Assembly: GCF_025118155.1 (NCBI RefSeq)
Contig: NW_026251389.1
Location: 1,364,001 to 1,428,000 of the forward strand
Direction of reading: 5' to 3'
DNA from: Cokeromyces recurvatus
Lineage: Eukaryota > Mucoromycota > Mucoromycetes > Mucorales > Mucoraceae
Length of the DNA: 64,000 bases
Below, in pieces: positions 12,349 to 24,228 of this stretch. The notes beneath the pieces were generated by a model. That model did not search any database, had not been told where the DNA came from, and was given only the letters and a program-made list of their open reading frames with translations. Position numbers and translations under genes: made by a program. Every line of letters begins with the position of its first letter. Position 1 is the first letter of the stretch.

Positions 12349-13628
12349 ATGTTAAAAGTACAAAATGACGATGATGATGTTGGGTTTTTAAAAATATCTA
12401 GACTGGAGGTAAAGCAGCACATATATACAAATAAATACGTTTATATATATATATATATATATGTGTGTGTATGCATATGTATGACAATTAGGAAGTTGGT
12501 ATATCAGTAGCCGAGATCAATAAGTTAAAAGAAGGGGGCTTTTATACCGTCGAGTCTGTAGCTTTTTCACCTAGAAAAGCTATAATTGCCATCAAAGGCA
12601 TTTCAGAAACAAAAGCTGATAAATTATTAACAGCAGGTAATAACATGAAAAGGAAAAAAAAAATTGAAGAATTAAAAAGAAGAAAAAAAACTGATAAATT
12701 TTTTTTTCCTTTGTCTATACGCATTTATAGCTAGCAATATGGTAGATTTAGGTTTTACTACAGGGGCAGATATATATCAACATCAGAAAGAAACGATTCA
12801 TATCACAACAGGCTCAAAAGAATTGAACCATATATTAGGAGGTCTATTTAATTATATTATATAATAGAACTAACACATATGTATATATATTAACATCATA
12901 CATATATGTATATATGTATGTATTATATAAAATGATATTCTTACATAAAAGGAGGTATTGAAACAGGTACGATTACAGAAGTTTATGGTGAATATAGAAC
13001 TGGGAAAAGTCAATTATGTCATATGTTAGCCGTAACTTCGCAATTGCCTATTGATATAGGTGGTGGGAATGGCAAGTGCCTTTATGTAGATACAGAGAAT
13101 ACTTTCCGAGCACAACGCATTCTTTCAATTGCTGAACGATTTTCATTAGATGGTGATCAAACGCTGGATAACATTGCCTATGCACATGCTCATAATACAG
13201 ATCATCTTTTAGAACTCTTAATTCAAGCAGCATCTATCATGTGTCAAACTCGGTTTTCACTTTTAATTGTGGATTCTATTATGGCCTTGTATCGTTCTGA
13301 ATACATTGGTCGAGGGGAGTTATCAGCTCGTCAAAATCATTTAGCACGCGTCTTACACTTATTAAAACGCTTAGCAGAAGAGTTTGGTCTAGCTGTGATA
13401 ATAACAAACCAAATGGTAGCACAAGTAGATGGTATGTCTGCCTTTAATCCTGATCCAAAAAAGCCAGCAGGTGGCCATATCATTGCTCATGCATCTTGCA
13501 CAAGGCTTTATTTGCGTAAAGGACGTGGTGATAATCGAACTTGTAAAGTTATTGATTCGCCATGTTTGCCTGAAATTGAATGTTCCTTTGCCATTTATGA
13601 AGATGGGATTAAGGATTCAAGTTACTAA
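12349..13628 (+). CDS. RAD51 tandem paralog
   Basis: Four exons (12349-12408, 12492-12636, 12731-12841, 12952-13628) give 330 residues. Intron positions and phases and the lengths of exons 1-3 match the neighbouring RAD51 exactly, so it arose by tandem duplication. Walker A (GEYRTGKSQ) and Walker B ([10 protein letters not shown]) are intact, so ATPase activity is plausible. Differences from copy one include GFTTG instead of GFTTA at the polymerisation motif, [16 protein letters not shown] in loop 1, and loss of one residue in loop 2 ([10 protein letters not shown]). The third donor (GTCTAT) is non-consensus. It reads as a diverged RAD51 rather than DMC1. No X-box-like site was seen in its 218-base upstream region. 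It may be a specialised paralog or a filament regulator; expression is unknown. Confidence 0.85.
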
Positions 13629-13784
13629 TATGTATTGTCCTTGTTGTTTATGTAAATAATCAATAGTAGCTTTTTTTTTTTTCACAAAATAAAGATAAAA
13701 AGGTACATACGTCGTTGTTTGAAGACGCCATGTTTATAAAACTCCGCTTATGCTTTATAAAAATAAAAATGTTTAATCGTAATT

Positions 13785-13809
13785 GTAATCGTGACTGCAT
13801 TTATCCGTA
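13785..13809 (+). repeat. Left inverted repeat with CCGTA units
   Basis: Twenty-five bases around GACTGCATTTATCCGTA match the reverse complement of the repeat at 16231-16255 at 21 of 25 positions by hand count. Inward it runs into CCGTACCCGTATCCGTAACC. Confidence 0.7.
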
Positions 13810-13867
13810 CCCGTATCCGTAACCGCGTTTTATCGAATTTTGTTGTTTTACTTTTGTTTTGTTCAAA

Positions 13868-14891
13868 ATGTCTACTAGTTTTAGCTTGTCTAATTCGTTC
13901 AGACCAGGAACAGATCGCATCTCCAAAGAAGTAACCAGAGACTCTGCTGTAGTAAATATTATTACAGGAGCTCTTTTAAACAGAAGATGAATACCTTCCT
14001 GAATCAACTGATTGGCAAAACGGCACGTATTCTGATGTTGTTTTGTTGCCAAAATCGATAGATTCTGGTCTCTCACCTATCGTTATAGAGTTTCAGCAAA
14101 ATGTCAACAAGGAACTCATAAAACGAGAGGTTGGTTATTGTCTTCAGACATACAAAAGATTTGAAGTTGAACCAATTCTCTTAGTTATTTGTATCAAGTC
14201 ACTTTGCGATACAATAAAAAAGGGTTTGGAATACTGCGTTGATTTACCCTGTTATGCAGCGCCATGTGACTATTGTGCAGATCGTTGCTATATTGTTGAT
14301 GAAAGTAGCATCAAAAATTATATTTCCAATGAATCAGGTTTGGATTCAAATTTGAATCCATTCGCTGCTTATTGCTTATTTCTTACAACTCAAGCAACAT
14401 CAATAGATCTAGCTCCAAGAAAAGAAAATGCAACAATGGAAATGCTATATCGTATTTCTCAAAATGTATACGCAAAAATCCTTGAGAAAAATGCAAGTGT
14501 GCTCGAGGAGTTAAAGAACTTGAATGATACATATTGCAAACAATATGAAAAGGTTCTGACTCTGTTGGCAGATGACAGTCTTCCAAGGAGCGCAATTAAA
14601 GAATATGCTTCACAATCACTACAATATAGCATTGAACAAAAAAGGAAATTTGATAAAATTACTAGCGACAATTACCTTTCTGAGGATGTAGATCTGGACA
14701 AAGCTATTGAAATACCAGATACACATGACGAATCTATGGACTTCATAGAAATCTTCAAAAAAGAAAGGGCTGAAAAAGGTTTGAAGATGGACTGGAAGCT
14801 CTGCTTGGCAGAAGGAAAGAAGAGGTTTGGTTGGAAGCATAAAAATGGAGAAAGCCTTAGAGTTCAATTTTCTAAAAATAAAAAAATATAA
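13868..14891 (+). pseudogene. Element-encoded PD-(D/E)XK-nuclease-like protein, frameshifted
   Basis: An ATG at 13868 opens a frame that stops at 13988; the following frame then runs on open from 13980 to 14891. The two parts look like one protein interrupted by a single-base frameshift near 13985. The long part (282 residues from 14043, with open frame before it) contains YSDVVLLPK, then SPIVIEFQQNVNKELIKR and YCLQTYKRFEVEPILLVICI. A strand-D-strand-ExQ/K arrangement with an amphipathic helix resembles the core of PD-(D/E)XK nucleases, though the catalytic Lys position reads Gln. The C-terminal part is helical and charged and ends in a basic tail. No transposase DDE motif was found. Family name is uncertain; it sits inside an inverted-repeat element, so it may be its mobility protein. 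Confidence 0.5.
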
Positions 14892-15461
14892 AATATTTCT
14901 ATGTAGTCACTCTCGTTTATCTTATTTCATAACTATTGTTTCTTATTTGTTGCATATGTTTTAATAAAGGAAGAAACTGTCAGTAGTGTTTTCTGACCTT
15001 ATTCCTATTATAATTCATATTGATCATATGAAAAAGCACTAAAGAAAATCATTTATATTTGTTTGTGCTTAATAGGCGTAGCTTACTCAGTTATTATACA
15101 TGATATAACATTTCTTTCTCTAAAATAATAGAAGTAAAGTAGCCACTAGAATATTTCTATCACTGTCTTTTCAGCTTATATGTTTGCGTGCATCTTATGT
15201 TCCCTTAGAACTCTGCTAGTGTACTCCTATATGTAATGTCAGCAGTATTCATGCATGTTTGTATATTTAGTAAAGAAGTGCATTTTATAGCGTATAACGT
15301 TGTGTCACAATATCCCATTTCTAAATAGAAAAAGCTTCAGTGTAATATAACTATTAGAATATTTGTTTTATAGGAAGTCGATGTCTTATGTGTGTTTAAT
15401 ATCAAACTATCTCCATGAAGAGGCTTAAATAAAGTACGCTATGATTACTAGTAGTTCTGTT

Positions 15462-15755
15462 TTACTTATTTCTTTTTTTCAACAATATTAACAATCGAAA
15501 TATTGTAGAGCTTGCTTCCTCTGACACAGTGCGCAAGAGTTTAATAGTTGAATTTGTTACATCCTTGAGTTTCAATCTCACTTCATCATTACTAGAAATA
15601 TATAACTGAAGTACAGCAAGAGGATCAAGGCTCTGATCAGCATAACTGTTACTATTAATCGCAACCTTCAGAACAAATATATATTTCTTGGCCCAAAAAG
15701 CACTGTGTAGCTGCTGCCAATAGGGATTATCACAATTTGTTGAAAGCTTCATTTT
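15462..15755 (-). CDS. Minus-strand ORF inside the inverted-repeat element
   Basis: About 97 residues starting MKLSTNCDNPYWQQLH. The composition (AFWAKKYIFVLKVAINS, then SLDPLAVLQLYISSND) looks like real protein rather than a shadow. The minus strand further upstream (about 15900-16100) gives short related-looking segments with stops, so the gene is probably decayed or needs introns that I could not place. I do not recognise the family. It converges on the nuclease-like ORF and may be the second gene of the element. Confidence 0.35.
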   Translation of the reverse strand, partial: KMKLSTNCDNPYWQQLHSAFWAKKYIFVLKVAINSNSYADQSLDPLAVLQLYISSNDEVRLKLKDVTNSTIKLLRTVSEEASSTIFRLLILLKKRNK

Positions 15756-16230
15756 AACTGATAGCGAAAATTGACCAGTACATAAAAGAATAAAGTATAC
15801 TTCACAGTCGTATTTTTTTTTTTTTTTTTTTTTGCTATTTATAAGCAGCATGCAATCGAATGCTTTATTGAATTTGTTTCAATATTATTTTGGACTTCTA
15901 AAAAATTGCAGGAAGCTCACTTGTAATTAATTTTTATGGCAAATAAAAAAAAGAAAAGGGTTTTCCATTCCCTTTGTCGACGGCAATGCATGTATATTTA
16001 TCGTTCCTCCTATCTAATACAGCTTTTGTCACAATCTTGATTACAATTGGACTTGACAATACGCATATCCATTATAGCAACGAAAGGATTAGTTTTTGTT
16101 ACCAATAATCAACCATATTTGTCTTATTGGGCCACTCATATCCATTGTTTTTTCATTTATGAACAGAAAATCTGAATAAAAAGATTGATAAACATACGAG
16201 TTACAGTGGTTATATACTATATAATACAGT

Positions 16231-16255
16231 TACGGGTAAATGCAGTCATAGTTAC
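16231..16255 (-). repeat. Right inverted repeat with ACGGGT units
   Basis: Reverse complement of the left repeat (GACTGCATTTA core). Just outside it, 16252-16273 holds three to four tandem ACGGGT units. A lone GTTACGGGTAC also occurs near 23896, suggesting more copies of this repeat family. Confidence 0.7.
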
Positions 16256-16275
16256 GGGTACGGGTACGGGTAAGC

Positions 16276-17059
16276 ATATTGCTAATTCAATAAGGACTTC
16301 ATTTGGGGTTTTTACATTTAATCGTTACATAATTTACATTTGACATTTCTCAATGAATATTTGTTGTGTATATAATGATGCATTACATAGTATCTTATAA
16401 TATACATATCAGAGTCATGAAGGACCGAATGATATTATAGTTATTAGTGGTACACTTTATGCATACAAAATTATTTGATTTCAGTTTATAAAGCATTCTT
16501 GTGATAAGAAAAATAATATTATAATAAATACTAACGTTACGAGATAATGATAAGCCAAACATAGCGTAAAGAGTTGTTAATGATAAAGACATATATGAAT
16601 TATAGACTGTACCTATTAGTTATACATACATATTATTGTTATAATGTTATATAAAATACTAATTTATAAATACAATCATATACTATCTATACACTATACA
16701 ATATACAATATAATGCAATTCATTCAAGAGTACATTGAGGAATGAATATAATATAAAGAAGCTGGTTAGAATATAAATCTATATGTCAAAAGCATCTTCC
16801 CTATATTATTCACAAGTATGAATAAACGAGATTTCATTATTTGGTTTCAAGAAAAATAACCGGCTAGATTGAGCACAAATAATTTAATATTTATTAGAGT
16901 GAGTAACTGAGGTTAATTCTCAATCAGGGCAAAGACTAGAGCTCAAACAAAATCATTTTATGGGAAATATTCTTCTTTCAAAATATATTCTGCCTTCTTT
17001 TGTTACATCTACCATATCAACATTGATATTAAATCGGTATACGATACATTAGATTGATC
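16276..17059. other. AT-rich spacer between two repeats
   Basis: No gene found. Very AT-rich, with TATA-type dinucleotide drift between 16600 and 16720. Possibly further decayed repeat sequence. Confidence 0.5.
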
Positions 17060-18715
17060 TCACGTATGGCAAATGCTGCAACGGTTTTTACAACCTGCAA
17101 TGCTTGGTATACTCTAAAGCCTATTTGATGATGTCCACATTGAAGTCCTGCTGAACAACATGACCTCCTCTCACTTCATCCCAATTACTGGTGTATTACA
17201 AGGTTCTGTCTCGTCACCGTTTTTATACTCCATCTATATCAATGAGTTACCAGATCTGCTTAGATCTCAATCACTCGCTCTAGATGATCTTCAAGATGCT
17301 ACTCAATTTGCTTCAGTAATTACCTCCTTGCTTTACGCCGACAATGTAATATTAATAGCCTCAGCTACTGCAACACCAACATTACTTCGAATTTGTGAAG
17401 ACCATAGCTACCGTCTAGTCTACCGATGAAGCCCGCCAAAATGTGTTGTTGTTAAACCGCCATCTGATGAACAGTCATACTACCTCTATGATACACCCCT
17501 ACCAAGTGAAGCATCTTTCAGTTATCTTGGAATTCCAATCAAACCTGGTGGACTTATTGAGACTGCTGTCCCCCATCAACCCCAACACTAAAAAAAGCTA
17601 GATCGTCTATGAACTAAATTTCCTCTCTTAGAGTCAATCACAAAGGGTTTAATTGCTTACTCTCAGTACGTTTCTACAGCCAAATAATACGATCACAAAT
17701 GGAATATGGTCTTGTTATCTGCGCCTTGAATAATAGTCACTTTACAAAACTTGAAGCCTGTCAAAATGAATGCATTCGACGTACTTTTAGTGGTTCAGCT
17801 AGATCCTCAGCCAAAGTGATGCTGCACCTAATACAACAACTTTTCAATGACAACCCAGAGCTACTATTCTGCAAGCCAAATACCTTATTCGATCAATGCA
17901 GCTACCCGATGATACATTACTGAACAAACTTCTATCTCATCCTCAACTGCCCAACAACCATTCTCAATGGTATAAACTAACAGTCAACCCACTCTGGATA
18001 GAATGTGCCCCTATCTTGGACGAACTTGATAAAAGGACTTTCAAACGGCTCTCGTTTGCGCTTTTCAAAAAACTCAACATGATAACCTCTGTTAGGGTTT
18101 AAATTCCAACCTTCTTCGTGCATGTTATCCTAATATGATCATCGATCCAATTCTTTGGCTACCTGGTGATATACCTCGTCCATGTCCCTACCATCCTTCT
18201 CAAACGTTTAGTCGTACTCATTCTATTAAGTGTCTATCTACATATGCACCGTCGACTCCAAAATGCCAAGAATGGCCATCTACTGAAAAGTTAAAACGCT
18301 CACAGGATATGGCTTTCTGGACAATCCGTTAACCAGCTATTTGTATCACTCTACATGAAATAGATTACCTCTTTCATGAAAAGGCTACCTCCAGATCCTC
18401 CCTTAGAACCTGGTGCACTACTGGTGAAATGGCTACTCAACTAACAGTGCTAATATCCTTGTACTGTCTCTGAATTTTATCTTACTGATCTTTTTTTTTC
18501 CAATTACTTCGTTCCTCTCTAATTCATTATATTTATTTTATCTTTTACACATATACTTTTATCTTTTTCCTTTTTGTCTCTTAAGAGGGTTTTTCTTACT
18601 TGTATACTATTAGATCTGACTAGGGCAATACAGCAGATGAAAAATGCTATGTACTCATTTGGTCAAAAAAAATAAAATAAAATAAAATAAAATAAAATAA
18701 TAATAATAATTATAA
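17060..18715 (+). mobile_element. Decayed 5'-truncated LINE (non-LTR retrotransposon)
   Basis: Fragments of a reverse transcriptase lie in shifting frames. SLFDDVHIEVLL is followed by ITGVLQGSVSSPFLYSIYIN and the catalytic block LLYADNVILIAS, where the usual YADD reads YADN. Further on are SYLGIPIKPGG, then MEYGLVICALNN and EACQNECIRRTFSGSARSS, then a DPILWLPG segment. All are typical of LINE C-terminal regions. A stop precedes SLF and several frameshifts follow. The 3' end at 18667-18715 is an A-rich (TAAAA)n tail, as expected for target-primed integration. The missing N-terminal part fits 5' truncation. No active product expected. Confidence 0.8.
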
Positions 18716-18870
18716 TAATTCAATTTTTAAACGTATTACTTCCTTCTCTACCCTCGCCAAGTGGAGTTTAAGCAATTTCTGCGCCTTTTCTTTTTTCTTT
18801 TCGTTTTTTTCTTTTTCCTTTTCTTTTCTTTTCTTTTCCCCACACCTTCCTCTTACTTTCTATTATACAA

Positions 18871-19295
18871 ATGTTTAGAATAAAAAACTTACAAATTAAA
18901 TTACCTATTCGCCCTTTGCTTCGACCACGTGTAATTCCACCATGTAGGCCTTCATTTAGAAATACAATTAAAAGCATCTCAACAGCAACAGCATGCATTA
19001 CTGCTCAGCAACAAAGGGTGCAGTTTTTTTCCAATTTATGGAAAACTTCAGCTGTGATTGGCGCAACAGCTTTAACATATGGATTAACTAATAGTCATGT
19101 GTTAGCACTTGAAGCTAATGATCGTAAATATTAAAATAAATGTAAGACAAAAAACAAAAAATCTCTTAATTTTTTTTTATTAGCTATGGGTGATGTTATT
19201 TGTCAAGCTATCGTTCAAAACGATTTTAAAACACTGAAAAAGTAAGCCGGAAAAAATAGTAGTGAATAACATGATAGATTTGCTAATTATTGATA

Positions 19296-19334
<39 letters not shown>

Positions 19335-21353
19335 GATTGGCAGAGGACCCTAACTTTAGTCCCAATGTTTATCATCGTTATGGGTGGACTCCTTTGGTAA
19401 GCTTATAAAAAAAAAGTATACAAATAAATAGAAATATAAATACACTATATTGAACAATTGTATAGCAAGTGGCTGTAATACAAGACAATGAACAAATGGT
19501 TAAATTTTTATTAGAGAAAGGAGCAGGTTATATCACCAAAATGTATATAGAAAGAAACAAGACACTCACTCATTTATATATATAGATCCTAACCTTCAAG
19601 ATCAATATTATCCAAGATCACACCAAGCTGCAAATATTCGTCAAGTTGATTTTTCAGAAGATCTATTACCTTATCGCGATTATCGTGAATATACTGCTCT
19701 TCATTATGCAGTTATCATTTGTAACCCTAACATTGTCAAACTCTTATTGGATCATTTGGCAGATCCACTTGTACGAAACTCAAACGGCTTAACTCCCCGA
19801 GAATACCTGTACTACGTTGAAAGATTTACAGGAGAACAAAATATAAAAATTGAAGACCTACTGCATAGTAAGTAATAAAGATGGTTAAAACACATGATTT
19901 ATAGGAAAGCAATACATAACAAAAAAAAAATTAAACTTTTATTGTACAGAAAAGGAATTATCATATCCTAAAGATAAGGCTGAACATGATGAAATCCAAC
20001 GTAAAGCTCAACTTCAGAAAGAAAAGGAATATCGTAAAAAGCATCCATTAGAAGATGCTTTGAAAGCAAGAATTGTAGGTCAATTAGGTCCTATTTATGC
20101 ACTTGCAAGTGCTATTCGACGAAAACAAAATGGGTGGCATGATGAGGAACATCCTTTAGTATTTATGTTTTGTGGATCCTCTGGTGTTGGCAAAACAGAG
20201 TTAGCAAAAGGTAGAATATATATATGTATATAAAAGAAAAAAAAATAGTATTCATATTATTTATATGTATGTTTATGTATAGCATTGGCACAATATCTTC
20301 ATGGAAAGCAAATAGATAAAGGATTTATTCGAATTGATATGAGTGAATTCCAACATAAACATGATGTTTCACGATTTATTGGTTCCCCTCCAGGCTATGT
20401 TGTAAGAAGTTAAATAATAGTATGCAATTTTTTATTTTTTTGTTATAATTCATATCGTGCAATAGGGTTATGATGAGGGAGGACAATTGACAGAAAAACT
20501 TAAAGAATGTAAGATCAATATAAAGAGAAATGCCCGCCCACTCCCCCTTTTTTTTTTCTTTTCTTTTCTTTATTCACACAGATGGTAAATAGGTCCTAAC
20601 GCAGTTGTATTATTGGATGAAGTAGAAAAGGCACATCCTGATGTGTTAACTATCATGCTTCAATTATTTGATGAAGGACGTATTACAGATGGCAAGGGAA
20701 CAACAGTTGAATGTAAAGATGCTATTTTTGTTATGACATCCAATCTAGCACAACATGAAATTGCAGATGAAGCAGAACTTTTAAGATTAGAAGCTTCTGT
20801 TTCTTCTGATGCACAAACTACAGGTACATCCACAGTTATTGAGCCTACAAACAGCAAAGCATCCCAAAATCTTCAACAAGAGAATCGACAGATCTCTCTT
20901 TCCCGACAATTTATTGAACATACAATTTATCCTATTCTCTATAACCATTTCCGTCGTGATGAATTCTTGGGACGTATCAACGAGGTTCTATTCTTCTTGC
21001 CGTTTAGTCAAGAAGAATTACGTGAAATCACTTCAAGGGAGCTTTCAAGATGGGCTGAGAAAGCAAGGACACGACATGGTATCACAATGACTTGGGATCC
21101 TGATGTAGTTGATGTATTAGCAGATGGTTATAATATCCGTTATGGTGCTCGTAGTATTAAATATGAAGTTGAAAGAAAGGTAGTAAATTTGATTGCAAAG
21201 GCCAATGAAAACGATGAAGTATTAGATGGTGGACGTGTTCATGTTGTAGTTGATAAAGGTTTAGATAAGAAGCATCGTATTTGCAAGATTGAGATTCCTG
21301 TAAGAGGCGGTGATGATAAGAAAAAATCGGGTGGATGGTTTGGAAGTAAATAA
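18871..21353 (+). CDS. CLPB: Mitochondrial ankyrin-ClpB disaggregase (SKD3/CLPB type)
   Basis: Nine exons (18871-19123, 19184-19241, 19336-19396, 19466-19526, 19586-19867, 19950-20210, 20283-20401, 20466-20508, 20593-21353) join in frame to 632 residues. The N terminus is basic and Arg-rich, followed by a hydrophobic segment (near residues 60-78), like a mitochondrial presequence plus membrane-sorting segment. Residues about 105-230 hold ankyrin repeats ([39 protein letters not shown]). A single AAA+ module follows: Walker [13 protein letters not shown], pore loop [13 protein letters not shown], Walker [13 protein letters not shown], and [19 protein letters not shown] Clp D2-type small domain ([16 protein letters not shown]) ends it. 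This layout matches animal SKD3/CLPB of the intermembrane space, not yeast Hsp78/Hsp104, which have two AAA modules. It probably keeps proteins soluble in mitochondria. Confidence 0.9.
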
Positions 21354-21628
21354 AAAATAAAATAAAATATATACTTGATTTTTGATTATTATTATTATTA
21401 TTTGCACATGTAAATAACAACTCTATACTATTTTTTACTGTATATAAATAATATAAGAAAGTTACTAAATTGTGAATATATATAAAAAAGTAAATATAGC
21501 GTTTATATAAATAAGTAATGATAAAAGATAAGAATGATATATGGTACATATTCTGTGTATACATTAAAAAAATCTTTTTTTTTTTTTGGGAGGGAAGAAC
21601 TATACAAATTAATATTCTAATAAAGTAA

Positions 21629-22912
<1,284 letters not shown>

Positions 22913-24151
22913 AGTGTTATATAAAAAATGTAAGAATAGCTATATAATATAAAAAAAAAATAGAAGAAAGAGAGTGAAAGATCAGAAATAAATAATGTGT
23001 GTATGTTATACCGATTTAAAAAGAAAATTTCTTTCGAAAATGTCGGGCTTTAACTAGCTTCAAATGAAAATAATGATACTTCTTGAGTCATAAACAAGTG
23101 ACTGTTTGAAACAAACCCAAAAAAAAAAGACTAGGATATAAACGATAAGTTGGATAATATGAGAAAAAAAAATAAAATAAAAGAGCTTTTATAATAAAAG
23201 TATAAATGCTTAGGTTAGAGGCAATTCTTTGTTTAGTTGATTTATTGATAGCTTTGCCTGCTGAAATAATAGATAGAAGATTGCAACCAGCAAATACATG
23301 CTATTGATCTAAATAAATGCATTAAATAGCAGTAGTATTTGAAATGAGTATTTCAAAGAAAACGTCTTTTGAACTACTATTTTATTTTCTTTATTCTTTC
23401 TTTATTCTGTAAATAACTTTTAAAAAATGTATCAAATCATTAGATGATGATGTTGTAATTGATATCCAATAGAATTGCTTGCCGATTAAATTTTATCAGA
23501 TCAATTTATTAGTTAGAACGTATTAATTTCTTTAAAAATTTAAAACTTCAAGAACTAACTACTGATAACTATGAAAAATATTTTTTCTTTGTTTTTATTA
23601 AATGTTATGTAGCGTATTATCTTTTAAGCTATAAAGTTACTTTAGAGCCGTGTAGTCACTATTTTACTTGAATTATATCTATAAGATTCCATTATGACTA
23701 CTTGCCATTATTCTTCTAAACTGGTAGTTTTGCTGTTATCGAAAACATTCATCTGCTAATTCATCATTTGCATTAGCCTATACAAAAGCATTTTATCTGT
23801 TCTATCAAAGAATAGATATCTATGTTCTTGTAAAATAAAGGAAAAGAATCTTGGTGCCTGAAATTACTTAAAATTAAAATGTTGCATGACATGTGTTACG
23901 GGTACATAGAATTAATGTATTCAAATTAGTACAAATTCTCTCTTTTTGGACAAAAGGAATATAGTATACCCCCCCTCCCTTTTCTATTGCTAACTTTATT
24001 TACTAACAATAATACGACATTCTTTACAGCCAGTACGATGGATATTGTCGCCAATTAAAAAATATTTGTGGGCAGTTGAGAAATAATTGTCGCAAACGAA
24101 ATTTCAATTTGTCGTTTTTATTTTTATTGGGAAAAGCGTATTGTCGCAAAG

Positions 24152-24187
<36 letters not shown>

Positions 24188-24228
24188 TAATTTTATTAAA
24201 ATTTTTTAGAGAGGTTCTTTATATAAAC
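22913..24228. other. Upstream region and gene-poor spacer
   Basis: Apart from the Gcn4-type site, I see no gene. It is AT-rich with many stops on both strands, one GTTACGGGTAC copy of the inverted-repeat family near 23896, and TTGTCGC-containing sequence at 24050-24150 that may be the end of the adjacent DDE transposon relic. Confidence 0.5.
23084..23090. promoter_or_regulatory. Gcn4/AP-1-type site TGAGTCA
   Basis: A perfect TGAGTCA lies 172 bases upstream of the DAHP synthase start, with a partial TGACTG shortly after. In fungi Gcn4/CPC1 binds TGASTCA in front of amino-acid biosynthesis genes, so general amino acid control is plausible. Confidence 0.55.

Larger units (their letters stand above)
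13771..16275. mobile_element. Terminal-inverted-repeat element, about 2.5 kb
   Basis: The segment between the RAD51 paralog and the LINE relic is bounded by inverted repeats built on GACTGCATTTA followed by CCGTA units, each associated with short CCGTAC/ACGGGT arrays. Inside are a frameshifted plus-strand ORF with a nuclease-like motif and a minus-strand ORF of unknown family. Base composition, dense stops and lack of host-like exons support a repeat. I could not define a target-site duplication, so exact ends are approximate. It could be a DNA transposon or a fungal-specific mobile element. Confidence 0.6.

Noticed and set aside
12349..13628. Second RAD51 gene as DMC1
   Set aside because: Loop 2 and C-terminal stretches ([19 protein letters not shown]) follow RAD51, not the DMC1 pattern.
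13795..13830. CCGTAC/CCCGTA units as telomere-like repeats
   Set aside because: The units are few, vary, occur as an inverted pair around an ORF, and do not match the TTAGGG repeat usual in fungi.
13801..14076. Minus-strand 91-residue ORF at the left inverted repeat
   Set aside because: It overlaps the plus-strand nuclease-like frame, and its C-terminal GYGYGYG is just the CCGTAC repeat translated.
14383..14867. Several minus-strand ORFs within the element
   Set aside because: They are antisense shadows of the longer plus-strand frame.
18871..19137. Reading CLPB exon 1 to its in-frame stop as a separate small protein
   Set aside because: A GTAAAT donor at 19124 and an in-frame acceptor give the ankyrin-ClpB protein, so the exon is its presequence.
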